A DNA stretch of 64,000 nt from Adineta steineri (Eukaryota > Rotifera > Eurotatoria > Adinetida > Adinetidae), in NCBI GenBank assembly GCA_905250115.1, contig CAJNOI010000067.1, positions 192,490 to 256,489 on the forward strand, in the 5' to 3' direction. A program made the translations under genes and the position numbers. Position 1 is the stretch's first letter; each line of letters opens with the position of its first letter. Shown in pieces: positions 46,063 to 58,278 of the stretch. The notes beneath the pieces are model-generated. The model did not search any database. It was not told where the DNA came from and saw only the letters and a program-made list of their open reading frames with translations.

Positions 46063-46913
46063 TTAAATGTCAGGATCAACTGGTTCTCGTTCGACAGCAA
46101 ATTTATTTGGTACTTTAAAAACACCACTTTTAACGATAACAATATCTGATAGTGGACGATCTAATGCATCCGTTTTCAAATTTTCAATTTTGTGTACGAT
46201 AGACATACCTAATTTAGTTTAGAATAGAAAAGAAAAATGAATGCAAACAAGAAAAAGATCGAATTACCTTTAAGAACTTTTCCAAAAACAACATACTCAT
46301 CATCAAGAAATGTAGTTTTTACAGTTGTAATAAAAAACTGACTCGTATTAGAATCTTTACCTGGAAAAAGAAAGTTTATATTAAATAGTTAGTATATTAT
46401 ATGTTATTGTTACCGGAATTAGCCATTGAAACCCATCCAGCACCATAATGTTTTAATTTGAAATTTTCATCAGGAAATTTACCGACATAAATACTGAATT
46501 ATTATTGAAAAAATTAATTATTTTTGAGATTATAAATTCGTAATATTACCTTAAACCACCTGTACCATCTCCATTCTCAAAATCACCACCTTGAATCATA
46601 AAATTCTTAATAACACGATGAATTATTGAACCATTATATCCAAAACCTAAAGTACCAGCCGCTAATTGTGCAAAATTTTTTGTTGTTTTTGGTACAATAT
46701 CACCAAGTAAACCAATAACAATACGACCTTCACTTTTACCATCAATTTCAATATCAAAATAAACTTTTTTTGTTACATAAATCTATACAAAATAAAAATA
46801 ATAAAACAACAAATTAAATTAAAACTTACTTTATCGTCATCTTCACATGCTGTTCGTGCAAGATAAACAATAAATACAAAATTGAGAAAGATCAATTCTT
46901 TTAAAGTAACCAT
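46063..46913 (-). CDS. Secretory-pathway cyclophilin (peptidyl-prolyl isomerase, PPIB-like)
   Basis: Five exons: 46830-46913, 46550-46782, 46414-46493, 46268-46360 and 46063-46208, 211 aa. It speeds cis-trans isomerisation of Xaa-Pro bonds during protein folding in the ER. A signal peptide ([17 protein letters not shown]) precedes the domain. Core residues are present: Arg, Phe, Met, Gln in [21 protein letters not shown], and SQFFITT. The C-terminal block [14 protein letters not shown] aligns with cyclophilin B. The Trp that binds cyclosporin in most cyclophilins is replaced by Phe ([13 protein letters not shown]), which usually lowers drug affinity without abolishing isomerase activity. No KDEL-type end. 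Confidence 0.92.
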
Positions 46914-47739
46914 TTATGTAAATATTAAAGAAAAGAAATAGTCTACAATAATAATTGATTATTCAGTTTAATAAAAATATTGCTTGTTTTTCTTGTTTTC
47001 AATCATATAGTATGGGAGAGGTTATAATTATAATTTTGATTGGTTAAATATTACCTGATCAATATCGACTTTCAGTTATTTTTAAACTCTGATAGATATA
47101 TTAATAACAAAAATATTGACTCTTTTTCAAAATGAGCAATAATTTATTTCGAGTGAAAAAAAAGGTAATATCGATTCATTTATGCAAGGACGTATTGTTT
47201 CAATTTTATAAAATAAAATATCGTTATAGTATCACTCATTTTTTCTTTCTTCTTTTCAACCATATCGTACAGTTGATATGTACGATACACGTCTTGACGG
47301 TGTTGGTATAAATAGTGTGAACAACAAAAAAAGTTTCAAAAAAATATTTTCTTTTTTCTGAGTGTATTGTATATCATTTCGTATTAAAATAAATAATACT
47401 CTACTTCTATTGCTGACTTTAGGAACTATTGCGATGTAAGTATGTGATTGATTTTATCATATAAATCTCATTTACTTTTCATTTGTTTGTGTCATTGTGT
47501 ATCATAAATTGCAGATCAGTGTTTTCTTGAATAAAAACCAAGTGAATATAACATCTTTGTTAGCAGAAGATGCCTATTGCCAATTATGTTGATGAGTTCG
47601 TGGTCAAAACCATATAGATTCTAATATTTCATTGTCTTTTGTAAATAATTGTGGTAATTGTAAAAAAGATAAGAATTGTTTAGATTTTGATATTGAAATG
47701 TAAATATCTTGAATAAGTAATATATCGGTAATAATTCAA

Positions 47740-47828
47740 GGTGGGTGTGCATCAAAGATTTAAACCTACCCCCACCCATGTAAAAATTGTTCGTTAAATT
47801 TTAATTTAACGAATCATTTTTACATGGG
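47740..47828. repeat. GT-rich foldback fused to a 54-bp palindrome
   Basis: GGTGGGTGTGCATC pairs with TACCCCCACCC. The last CCC also begins a second, AT-rich hairpin whose arms are CCCATGTAAAAATTGTTCG and CGAATCATTTTTACATGGG (47775-47828, two mismatches). Two hairpins sharing three bases is unusual. Confidence 0.75.
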
Positions 47829-47879
47829 CATCGCTGTCATGAAAACTACGTATAATATTATATACATAGAACATATATG

Positions 47880-48095
47880 AAAGGTAGAAGAAAAAAATAA
47901 ATTATGAAAATTTTATGGAAATTTCAAATATTAGTGCGAAAAATAATATCTGAAGGGTAGAAGAAAAAATAAGTTATAGAAATTTCAAGGAAATTTCAAA
48001 TGTTAATGCAGAAAATAATGTATAATATTATATATATCGAACATATATATGTAGGGTAGAAGAAAAAAATAGCTTATAGGAATTTCGAGGAAACT
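47880..48095. repeat. Degenerate tandem repeat, three copies
   Basis: Units starting GGTAGAAGAAAAAAATA at about 47882, 47957 and 48055, each followed by a TTATRGAAATTTYRAGGAAA-like block. Unit spacing is about 75 and 98 bp. Confidence 0.65.
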
Positions 48096-48369
48096 TCTGT
48101 ATTTTCTTTTTAATTCCTATCCTATGACTATATCATATGTGCATAGTATTATACATTATGTATCTGGTATTATCCATAAGTTTCTGAGGTTTTTCCCGTA
48201 AGTCGACGTGCTTTTAGTATTAGTTGTGTTTGATATAGAATTGGAAATTTTGGAATTTGCTAAAATTTGCTCTGATTAGAAATCTAAACATATCTCTAAT
48301 ATCGATTATATTTCGTTTGAAGCATTTTAGTTATTAACGAAACAGTATTCTTATTTTCTTACACTCATA

Positions 48370-48651
48370 ATGACAATCACACCTCTCGCTTTTGGCTATG
48401 CTAAAGATCCATGGACAGTTTATTTTGCTGGTCAAAAAATAGAAGGTGCGTCAGCCATATCTTTTGAAGTATTAAGTGATGGTTACGCAAAAGATCCATG
48501 GAATGTTTACTACATGGGTCGCAAAATAGAAGGTGCGTCAGCAATATCGTTTCAATCATTAGATCAAGGTATGGCAAAAGATGCATTTCATCATTATTAT
48601 TGTGGACAAAAATATAGTGGTTTAACCCCACCCATGCATCACTTTCATTAA
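48370..48651 (+). CDS. Small DKNYY-like repeat protein (three repeats)
   Basis: A single-exon 93-aa ORF from ATG 48370. It consists of three tandem ~32-residue repeats: GYAKDPWTVYFAGQKIEGAS, GYAKDPWNVYYMGRKIEGAS and a divergent GMAKDAFHHYYCGQKYSG. The pattern (Y-x-K-D, then x-V-Y-Y-x-G-x-K-I) matches the DKNYY family, best known from bacterial proteins of unknown function. There is no signal peptide or TM. It is bordered by AT-rich DNA and has no introns. Repeats 1 and 2 differ at few positions, so the duplication is young. A transferred bacterial gene is possible but unproven. Confidence 0.7.
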   Translation: MTITPLAFGYAKDPWTVYFAGQKIEGASAISFEVLSDGYAKDPWNVYYMGRKIEGASAISFQSLDQGMAKDAFHHYYCGQKYSGLTPPMHHFH

Positions 48652-49640
48652 CTTTATCAACAACAAAAAAATCAATTAATAAAAACATCTTTTTACATAA
48701 GTTCGAAAGAGTTGAATTATTATTTACATTTTATTTAATAAAAAAACTATTATTAAACTTAATATACTTCTTGTCGGTATATATTATTATTTAAAATTAT
48801 TTGTATAAGACAAATTATGAGTTCTAATGCTTATCAAATCACATACATATCTTCGCAAGCTATGAAAACGGTTGTACTTTATTTTATTTTGTCTTTCATT
48901 CATGATACTTCAATTATTCCTATTTATTGTATTTTAATCGAAATATTTTATTCTCACTGTTGAAGAACAATCGGGATGTGAGTGATTGCGAAATAATGTG
49001 TTGTATTAAAAAAATAACCTTAAATTCAGTAAAAACTAAGATTATATAGATAAAAAAAGTTATGAAATAGTTCGACTCGATTACTGCGATGACATAATTT
49101 CTGTATCTATATGACAATCTCTTAAAGACTGATCAAACAGATAACTGACATTTGTAATAGTACAAGATATTATGCAAAAGTAGAATAGATTATCAAAGTT
49201 TATAAGGTTGCAGGTGTTGTTCTTCTCTCACACTCACACTAAATATGTGTAAAAATCTTCTATTCATTTTAAATTCATAGAAATATGTGCTTTCTTTGAT
49301 TTGTATCTCCGTTAAATGTTTGCGTATTTCACCGTTTTTTTCCATTCTTGTCTGACTGAGTATCGCGGCACCATAAATGTTTCTAGTTTTTCCCATCCTA
49401 TCGCATTTAAATTCCTCCCATGAATCGCTCGATGATGTTAACGTCAACACAATAGTCACACAAACAATTTCTTATTATACTCTTTTATTCTTTTTCTTGC
49501 TGTTCTTCCGAGTATTTTAATTATTTTTCTTCATATATGGGAAAAAAACTTATCTCGTGCACGTGTCACCATTCAAAGAAAGAAATGAATATCTGACTTA
49601 AATATAAGAAGAGCAGACATATCATAAAAAACAATTATCA
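48652..49640. other. AT-rich intergenic region
   Basis: Minus-strand ORFs here show no domain or splice pattern. No repeat ends seen. Confidence 0.5.
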
Positions 49641-52292
49641 ATGACTGAAATAGTAGAAGAAACTGTTTTCATACCCCAAATTTCGAATACGAATCAAATT
49701 CATCAGCAATCCCATAATGATCAACATCTCAAAGAATTTATTCTATGGTTTGTTTTATTAATTTGTCTTTTACTTCTTGCTGGTCCATGTGCACATCACC
49801 TATCCTATTCAGTGCCAACAAGAAAAACACGAACAATTGCATGTCATGTATTTAGTGAAGAACGTGCTCTTGATTATTTAATTAATTTAACTCAATATGG
49901 ATCAAGAGTACGTAATACACGTGGAAATTTTGATGCATGTGATTATCTTATTTTACAAATAAAACGTATTTGTTCAATGAATAAAAGACATATTCAATGT
50001 GAACTTGATCTTCAAAATTTCACTGATTCTCAACACAATCAATTACAAAATATTGTTGTACGTGTATCAAATACACTTAATAAATCTCGAAATATACCGA
50101 GTCTAATGCTAACTGCTCATTACGATTCAGGTACGTGTGTTTAGAAATTTATTCATTTAGAATTAAATTCTTTTCTTTCTGTTTTCATAGTGGAATTTAG
50201 TCCCGGAGCTGGTGACGATGGTTCGGGTGTTGTTATTATACTTGAACTCTTCTCAAATTTAATTAATGATTTAACAATAAATTTTTCTAATGTTCCCTTA
50301 ATTATACTATTCACAAATGCCGAAGAAGGAGGATTACAAGGTGCCACAGCGTTTATTACTGATCATCGTTGGCGTTTTAATGTTCGTCATTTTCTTAGCA
50401 TTGATTCAACCAGTTGCAATGAAGTAGCTAATCTATTACGAACAACATCACCACAGGTTTTTGTTTCATTCTAATTAATTTTGTATGAATTGTTTTTGTA
50501 GCTTGTCATTTATTATAGTCGAGTGGCAAGACCACGTGCTAATGTAATCCTACAGAAAATTTCAAAGAAAATTGGAATCCGTAGTGACTATGTTGTTTTT
50601 AATTCTGATCATTTTCTATTAGGATACGATTTTGGTTTCTTTCTTGATGGTTATACATATCATACATCATTGGATCACATATCTACATGTAAACAAGGTG
50701 TTATTCAAGAACTTGGTGATAATCTTGCTATATTAATTCGTAATATACTTCTTGAGAACAATCAGCAGATAAACGATGCGGAACCTTTAATTTATTTTGA
50801 TATTCTTAGTCGATATTTGATGATATATAAACTATCGACATCAATATTAATTCAAAAGAGTTTAATTGTATTCATTATTATTATTGGTATAATTCGAATT
50901 CTATTCGATCATATATATCATCGACAACCAAATTTATCATGTAATGATTTTCATTGTATCTATTTTCGATTTAAAAATCCATTGACTATTCGTATTCTTT
51001 CTATCATTATATATTCGATTTCTAATATTATATCTATGATTGGTGGTCTTATATTTTCATTGATTTTAGCATGGATTCTATCAAAAACTCAACCTGTTTC
51101 ATGGTATGGTAATTCGACATTAGCCATATTTCTTTTTAGTTTACCATGTTTAATTGGTTTTATTATTTTTCAATATTTATTCGATCTATTACATCGTCGT
51201 ATTCTTCGAAAATCTTCTCAAAACTCAAATGAAATTCATTTCAATTTTGAACAAAATATTTCCATTCTCATCGTTTATAGTTTATCAATGGTTATTTCAA
51301 TTTATTCTAATTCAGAATTCTTTTATATAACTCTTATTTGGTCAATATTTATTTGTCCATTATATCTTGCTCTTATTGTTATTGAATTTATTCTTCATTG
51401 GAAACAAATCTTTGAAAAAAACTTTTATCAATTATATTTACCATTGTTAATATCATTTTTTCCGTTGATACATACAATTGAAATAGTCAATCGAATACTT
51501 CGTATTTTTATTCCAATATTAACACCATTATTTTCATATAGATGGATATATCGTGGAAATTTAATTATTTTTAGTACTGTTGTTATTCCCACGTTATTTT
51601 TTCTTCCAATATTGCAACGAACAAAACAATTCTTTCGTTTATTAAGTATTCTTTTAATTAGTTTTTTTATTGTCATTATTGTTGCTTGTATTCGACAACA
51701 ATTTACGAAAAATCATCCAAGTACTTTTTATGCTAAACATATATCGAAATCAATTTATAATGCAGAAACTTCAATGAATAATTCATTTAATATTTCACTT
51801 CTATCACAACAATCATCAATTACAGTTAATACATATCATGGTCTTGTTTTATCACCTATACTTGATCAATTTTCAATTAAAAGTGCTCATAAATTATATA
51901 ATAAAACATGTTTTAGCTCAACAAATTGTACATTTGATGATAGTTTTAATCGTCAATTAGCTGTTGAACATATTCAAATCGAATCGATGAAAAAGAAATA
52001 TAGAATTCGAATTCAACATGTATTATCTTATAATATTCGAATTTCATCATTATCGAATATTAAATTAACTGTTCAAAATCAATTCGATATTCCAAGAAAA
52101 GAAACAATTGTTGATATTATCCTAAATTCAACATTATCGATAATTGAAGTTGATATCAAAATACAACGATGTGATGTAAATGATTCACCATTTTTATTAT
52201 TATTTACTCGTTTAATGTCAAATATTGTACTTAAGGGTAAAGGATTCTGTCAAGCCATTGATGATGATACTACACTGATTATTAATCGATAG
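49641..52292 (+). CDS. M28 zinc metallopeptidase of the ER membrane (ERMP1-like)
   Basis: Three exons, 49641-50130, 50191-50456 and 50502-52292, 848 aa. A cytosolic N-terminus is followed by TM1 (FILWFVLLICLLLLAGPC), then the lumenal M28 aminopeptidase domain. Zinc ligands can be read in order: His in TAHYDSG, bridging Asp in GAGDDGSG, catalytic Glu-Glu in TNAEEGGL, and His in YHTSLDH. The usual Asp that follows (DSxGxGG) appears as IDSTSCNE, a change from the canonical DSMGVGG pattern. Then come about eight to nine further hydrophobic helices and a lumenal C-terminal domain. ERMP1-type proteins are multi-pass ER peptidases; substrates are poorly known. Confidence 0.88.
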
Positions 52293-53499
52293 AAATATTT
52301 TATTGATTAATTAGTTGTACTATTAAATGAATTCAAAATTCTTTTTTTAGACAGTTTCTTTGAAGATGATTGGATAATTTGTTGCATGGCAAATATATCA
52401 TAACGAGAGAAATCTAGTAGAAAAGTAGAAGTTTATCTTAAAATTTAAAAAAGATACACAAAGAGAGAGAGTGAATGTACTTGCGGTTTGTTTCTATGAA
52501 TATATGAGATACATTTTAGAATCTTTATCTATTTTATGAATACTTTTAGAGAAAATAATGCTAGTTCTTTGTTGAATTAGTAAAATCAGGTAATAAAAAT
52601 AACTGGTGAAAACCAATTTTATCATAATGACATGGTGTACTTTCATGTAACTTCAAAATTTTAGGCATCATAAGCATCATGGTTGACTCTAGTCATGTGA
52701 AGTAATCATAGATTAGTCATTCAATCTTCTTTCTAACTCTCGGTCCTAAATCTTGTGGCTTTTTTAAGCCATCTTCAGGGTGTATGCTCAATATATGTAT
52801 TATTCAAACGTTCACCAATACTCATACATTTGAAGTTGCGAATGTCAATATTTTTATACTAGTCGATTACAATTTTTATTGGAAATAATCATATTCTGTT
52901 TCTAAAACTTTTTCTTCCAGTAATTCAGATTGTTACACAAATAAAACAAAAATGAAAATATATTATGCATACACAAATCTTGAGAGCACGTTTTTCGTTC
53001 TTTCTTCTTATTAGTTTCTAAAATAATACGTGACGCACATGAAAAATACTTTTTACAGTTTCGATCACAAAAAAAATCTATTACTCTCCATCTAATTATG
53101 GATGTATTTATTTACACCTTCTTTCTTATACTTTTCCAGCAACAAAATTCTTCTTGCTTGTGATTCGTTTTTTTTCGTCTAAATAATAAGTTTATAATGA
53201 AGTAGATGAAATATCTATATATTAATAAAAGTTTCATATTAAGCAATTGATTTATTAAGTTTAAAATATCAGTATCGCAATAAGTGTTTATTAAATATTG
53301 TAAACGTGCTAAAGATGAGGGATAAAAAGAAAAAAAACATGGAATATGTTATTGTAACAATAATTCTAACGACAATCTATGTCTTGCAATTATATATGAA
53401 CAATGTATGATAAGGATGCATTCTTCTATTAATTTGATGACATTCAAACTTTGCTGAGCTACTTCTTATAAAGAGTAAAAGAGCTGCTGCATACGATTG

Positions 53500-53537
53500 C
53501 GGGTGTGGGCCATATATTCAAGACACCCACACCCACA
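53500..53537. repeat. GT-rich foldback, loop shared with the 58.28-kb copy
   Basis: GCGGGTGTGGGCCATATATT then CAAGACACCCACACCCAC. The GGCCATATA(T/C)TCAAGACACC loop is the same in the copy at 58279-58325. Confidence 0.8.
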
Positions 53538-53619
53538 ACGTTCAAACAAAATAATTAATCAATTCGAATTAATTAAAGAAAAATGCAACTTCGATATTTC
53601 ATTCTTGAGGATAAGGGTG

Positions 53620-53664
53620 ATGGAATGGGTGTGGACGAGTCTACGCTACGCCCACTCACGCCCT
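53620..53664. repeat. Diverged GT-rich foldback
   Basis: GGTGATGGAATGGGTGTGGA on the left and CTACGCCCACTCACGCCC on the right. Imperfect arms. Confidence 0.55.
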
Positions 53665-53864
53665 TGTAGTTTACGGTTAAAGTTTTGATTAATATCGATC
53701 ACAGCGCTTAGACGATACAAGAAAATAATATACCACTTTTTCTATGTTGTGTTCGATGGTCTCGCATCCACATAAAAAAATACATCTTACAGACACGTGC
53801 GCAATGATTTCATTCTGTGATGTAAAAGTTTTATATTATTGTTTTCATAACAGAACAACTTTCG

Positions 53865-56686
53865 ATGCTGACACTCTTGATGGCGACGTTTGATCGTAGT
53901 CGAAACCTTGAAATCTGTCGTTTGATTATTGTAAAATCAATACTGCGTGAGCACGAAACATTGGAGCTTCAGTCTTACCGTTCTCTTATCGATTTTATTG
54001 AAATTTTCAATGATCCAGATGCTTGTCTTGATCATATCAAAGACATCGTGGACGAACATATTTTTCTTATCATTGACGCTGACTTTTATGAGCAGATTGC
54101 ATCAAAATGTCATCAACTACGTCAAATTTACAAAGTATATATTTTCAACAGAATAATTGATACATTGGAAGGAATGACAACAGAGAGGTAAGCTATACTA
54201 TAACCCATCCGAGGGACATCACATATCCAGGAAATCGGGATGCTAGATATGCAGCGACAGATGCGGGAGATGCACTACTGTATATAGAAACTATTTGGTC
54301 AGTATTTTACTGTTGCATCTTCCGTAGAGATAACCTATCTCTCAGTGCATCTCACGTCATTTTTTGAAACAACTCTTATCGTGTGAGCGTAGCTAAATAA
54401 AGATAAATATCTATATCCACAACCCATAGCCTACACCCACACCCATTCCGTTGCATGTCCAGCATCGCATATTTTCTGGATATATGACACTGCTGTATCG
54501 GTCGGCAGTTGGACTTTAGCCAAGATGAAGACAGTTATAACAGAGGATTGATTCCAATCAAATGGAGTAAACGAATGGTAATCGCCCAGATTGTTCTAAA
54601 AACTGTTTAGGTCGACGAATAAACAATCGACAACATCAGTAATAACATCACTAACAACTACAGCTGCTTACTCAAAAAAAGTGAGTAAAATTGAACTTTG
54701 TCAGACTAATTATCTTATTGGAGCGCGAAACAGCAGTATGATCAAATAAAAGTTGTACCACTATTTTTTTATCCAAATTGTTTTCAATTTTTAAAGAGTG
54801 ACAAGCGTGCTGCTTATCATGGAGTACATCTTCAACACTTCTTATTGCGCATTATGTACATCATGGTTTGCTTTTGTTTTTAGCTAGTGGGACTCTACTC
54901 AAACTTAGATGAATTACGAAACGATTTATCCAGCCAAATACGATCGGCTGTTCGAAATATTGCTATAATTCCCCAAATTCTTGAGCAACAACCTCAAAGA
55001 AATGGATTGACATTTAACAAACTGATAAAATCTTATTGTACTGCGTTTCCACATTTCATCCACGTCTTACTAGAGAAGACGCCGAATGAGAATGGAAAAA
55101 GAATGCTGGCCGAAAAATGTCGTTTGTATTATTCCGGTAATTCATCGACACTGAATATGATCGATGAATTTGAGCAAAACTATCATCGTGAAAATGCTGT
55201 CTGGTGGTATACACGTAATACTTTTCTTTATTTATTAGTTAACAAGTCTTTACGCCAGCATGATCTCGAATTAATTATCTACTTACACTTTTTTCTTTTT
55301 GACTTACATCATCAGTTAGCTAAAACTTCACAAGGCATCAGTCCAAGAACTGACGTTGAAAAATATTTTCGTGGACAAATTATCACGCTAAGAGAAATGC
55401 AGGCATTAAAAGAAGTTGGTTGCATGTACGGTTCGGTGACATTGAATACTTTCGTATCCACGACGAAAGACTATTCGATGGCATTGTTATTTGCCGGAAG
55501 TGGCTCTTATGAAAAAGACGATGAACTACAGTCTGTAGTAATCACCATTGAATTGCTACCTAGTCACTCCAATTCAATGGAGAAAGAGTATGCTGATATT
55601 TCTCGCATCAGTGCCTGCCCGTCAGAAGAGGAGACATTGTTTACTATCACTTCATTATTATATCTCGTTAGCTTTGAATATAACGAAAACGCCAAAACGT
55701 GGTTTGTTACTCTGAGTAATTGGGGTACAAGCGATTGCTTTAGTTATGGTCGTCACACCAATCATACGCAACAGGAACAGTATAATTCGATCGATGTCAA
55801 ATTCGTTCATGTTGGACGTCTTCTATCAGAAAAGACACTGGAATACGATCTCATGAACTTTTATAGCGACGAACATAGAAACGATCTACCTGTAACCGAA
55901 GAGTCCTTCAATACTGTTAAAACGATATACTATGATAGATTACTACAAAACTTGGTTATTGAACAGTTTGTTTATGACGTTGGAGTAGGATCATTAGCCT
56001 TCATGAGTGGACAAATCGATGTTGCTGCAAAACATTTATTCAAAGCACAAACACATGAAAATCAAATACATCGTGTCGATAGTGATGGGATACTTCTTCT
56101 GCTATATGATACCCTCGGACATATTCATAGAGAAAAAGGCGAATATGATTTAGCGTTACTGTCTTATAAAGTAAGCATCGAGATTGATCCAACATCACAA
56201 CGTCTTGATGATCTAGCCTGTATATACAAAATACTCGGCGTTTACGACAATGCATTGAATTTATCATCATCGTTCATACGTCTCGCGAGAGCTTACAATA
56301 AACGTCAGGATGCAATGGCTAACATGAAAGAATGGAAAGCGTTTGTTGATTACGTAACGGAGAAGAAGAATTATCTATCGAAGTACAATGTTCAAGTGAC
56401 CAAAGAATACCTAGAAATAGGAAAAAGATACGCAGGACTATCATCCGATGTGTACTTATTTAACAATGGGAATTATACTTTGAAAGGATATGAAATGCCT
56501 AGCTTTCCTAACGATATTTCAGTCGATCGAGCGAGTGTGCAAACTGCGATCGAATGTTTTCAACACGCTATCGACATTTGCCATCAGCATGTTTTCGATA
56601 GCAATTCACGAAACATCACTACAGCAAATCAATACCTATCACTAGCCGAGATCAAACTGTCGAAACTGACTGTCGAAAAAGACTAA
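53865..56686 (+). CDS. ADP-ribosyltransferase with TPR-like C-terminus
   Basis: Exons 53865-54187, 54520-54577 and 54884-56686 join in phase (727 aa); the short middle exon is the least certain. The N-terminal ~110 residues form the conserved start seen with this transferase type (DPDACLDHIKDIVDEHIFLI). The catalytic domain carries the R-S-E motifs: Arg in YFRGQIITLREM, Ser-Thr-Thr in NTFVSTTKD, and ExE in CPSEEETLF. VWWYTRNTFLYLLVNKSLR is the usual helix ahead of it. From about residue 500 come TPR helices (LGHIHREKGEYDLALLSYKVSIEIDP and AIECFQHAIDIC), which are protein-binding. It would transfer ADP-ribose from NAD to partner proteins. Intron 1 contains a small inverted-repeat element (54213-54490). 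An upstream non-coding or short coding exon is possible, since AACAG precedes the start. Confidence 0.78.
54213..54490. mobile_element. Small MITE-like element in the first intron of the TPR-transferase gene
   Basis: About 38-bp imperfect terminal inverted repeats: CATCACATATCCAGGAAATC on the left against the inverse of TTTTCTGGATATATGACACT on the right, extending into GATGCTAGATATGCAGCG versus its complement. It is about 280 bp, with no ORF. A C-rich half foldback (CTACACCCACACCCATTCC) lies inside the right part. Target duplication not resolved. Confidence 0.6.
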
Positions 56687-56939
56687 GAACATTTTTTGTC
56701 AGTTAAAATTCATCACGAACAATTGATAACTATTTCGTTTGTGGATGGAACAGTTCTCCTATTGAATGTGCGATGTAAACAGCCACTCCTTTTCGAGTTA
56801 TCTACGGTAACGGCAACATTTTGGCGGAGTTTTTCTCTCTTTCAATATGATATCAGACCTATCACGCTTGTACTAAATTTCAGAGCAGGAGATTTTTACG
56901 TCCTTTGTTGTTGCCAGGCCCGCTTCTCTATATTATTTT

Positions 56940-57000
56940 GAGGGTGTGGGTGTGAATCTGGATGTGGATGTGTGCGAATAGAGAAGGCGCACCCACTCTC
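56940..57000. repeat. GT-rich foldback
   Basis: TTGAGGGTGTGGGTGTGAAT ... GGCGCACCCACTCTCAGG. Imperfect, with the TTGAGGG lead found in other copies. Confidence 0.65.
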
Positions 57001-57164
57001 AGGCTTAATGATTGATGATGTTGTTATTAGTTTATTGTCATTTAAATGTATTGTATCATTGATTATCAATAGTTTTATATCATCGTAATCATAGTTCAAA
57101 TCTCACAATCCATTGAAAAATAATCATTGAGAATAACGGTATAGAACACATTCCGCTGTTTCTG

Positions 57165-57915
57165 GAACGCTTTTCTTTAAAAAAAGCGGCATTTATTTTT
57201 CTGGAATGCGTTCCCGATAATTATCATCTACGCCCACATTCCCTACAATAGTCCTGAAAGAGAAGTAGGTACAAGATTCGCCGAGAGACCTCTTCCAAGG
57301 CAGCTTTACGAGCTCTGTCTAATGACATGCTCATATTTTTCATAGCTTAAACTATAGAAATTATAACATGAAATATATTTTTGAAAATTGAGTTTGTCAG
57401 CTGGGAAGTACAATCTATCGAATATCCATCCATTTTTTATGTTGATTTTAATCTATCGTGCTGCAGCGCAGGCAGTTTTGAACCAAAACTGACGTTAAAT
57501 TTATACGAAAGTGTCCCACAATTTAGAGAACGGCGACCGATCCATTCTACTCTTGCCAGGAATGATCACAGGTTGTTGGGAATGCGTTCATCGGTTTAGA
57601 GAATTCGTTCTCTAGATGTCCCTGTCTTAAACGTCAAAGAATGTGATCTTATTTTGATAAAATGCTATCTGACCGTTCCAAAACAGAACGATCGACGATG
57701 ATTTTACTAGTTTATATAATAGTTTAGAACGCTTTCTATACAGGTGTAGAACAGTTTTGAACCAGGAAGAAAGCATTCTGTAATAATATAGAACGACAAA
57801 AGATAGGTTCTTCTAAGCTTAGAAAGATTCTTTTCATTGACGAATGCATTCACTAAACTATAGAACGTTTTCTACAAATAAGAGACAAGTTTCCGTATTT
57901 TCATGAATGCGTTTA
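57165..57915. repeat. Cluster of GGAATGCGTTC / GAACGCTTTC words
   Basis: Related words occur at about 57167, 57206, 57577, 57727, 57766, 57843, 57863 and 57903, in both orientations. The same words recur at 63838-63960. Probably a fragmented repeat family; borders cannot be set. Confidence 0.45.
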
Positions 57916-58112
57916 CTTCCGTTATTTTTCATAGATATTTTTCACCGAGGAACTATTTAGGAGTGTGCGCAGTAATTAATAGTTTTGGACGAAGCATACG
58001 AAACTTCTAGCTTTAAATCGGAACCGTTCAACGTTTCGCCTGAGGTACACGGAACCTTGAGAGAATTAAGTTAACTATGAATGGTTTAGTACATAATATA
58101 CGAAACCAACAA

Positions 58113-58188
58113 CCGGGTGGGTGTGGGTGTAGATCAATAAGAGGCATCAACACCCTCACCCACACCCTCACTCACACACACCCATCCA
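58113..58188. repeat. GT-rich foldback
   Basis: GGGTGGGTGTGGGTGTAGAT against a long C-rich side (ACACCCTCACCCACACCCTC). Confidence 0.75.
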
Positions 58189-58278
58189 AAGTTCATCGTC
58201 TTAAAAATTTGTTTTTCGATGTTAGAAAACAGACTGTTTGAATGGTTCATCGATGAAGTTTAACAAGATCGTCGATCT

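Larger units (their letters stand above)
46914..48369. other. Intergenic region with palindrome and tandem repeat
   Basis: Holds a GT-rich foldback (47740-47778), a 54-bp palindrome (47775-47828) and a degenerate three-copy tandem repeat (47880-48095). No exon supported. Confidence 0.5.
52293..53864. other. Intergenic region with two foldbacks
   Basis: AT-rich. GT-rich foldbacks lie at 53500-53537 and 53620-53664. No exon recognised. Confidence 0.5.

Noticed and set aside
54600..54690. Thr/Ser-rich extra exon (GTCGACGAATAAAC...) in the TPR-transferase gene
   Set aside because: In the phase left by the preceding exon it starts with an immediate stop; joining 54577 to 54884 keeps the frame.
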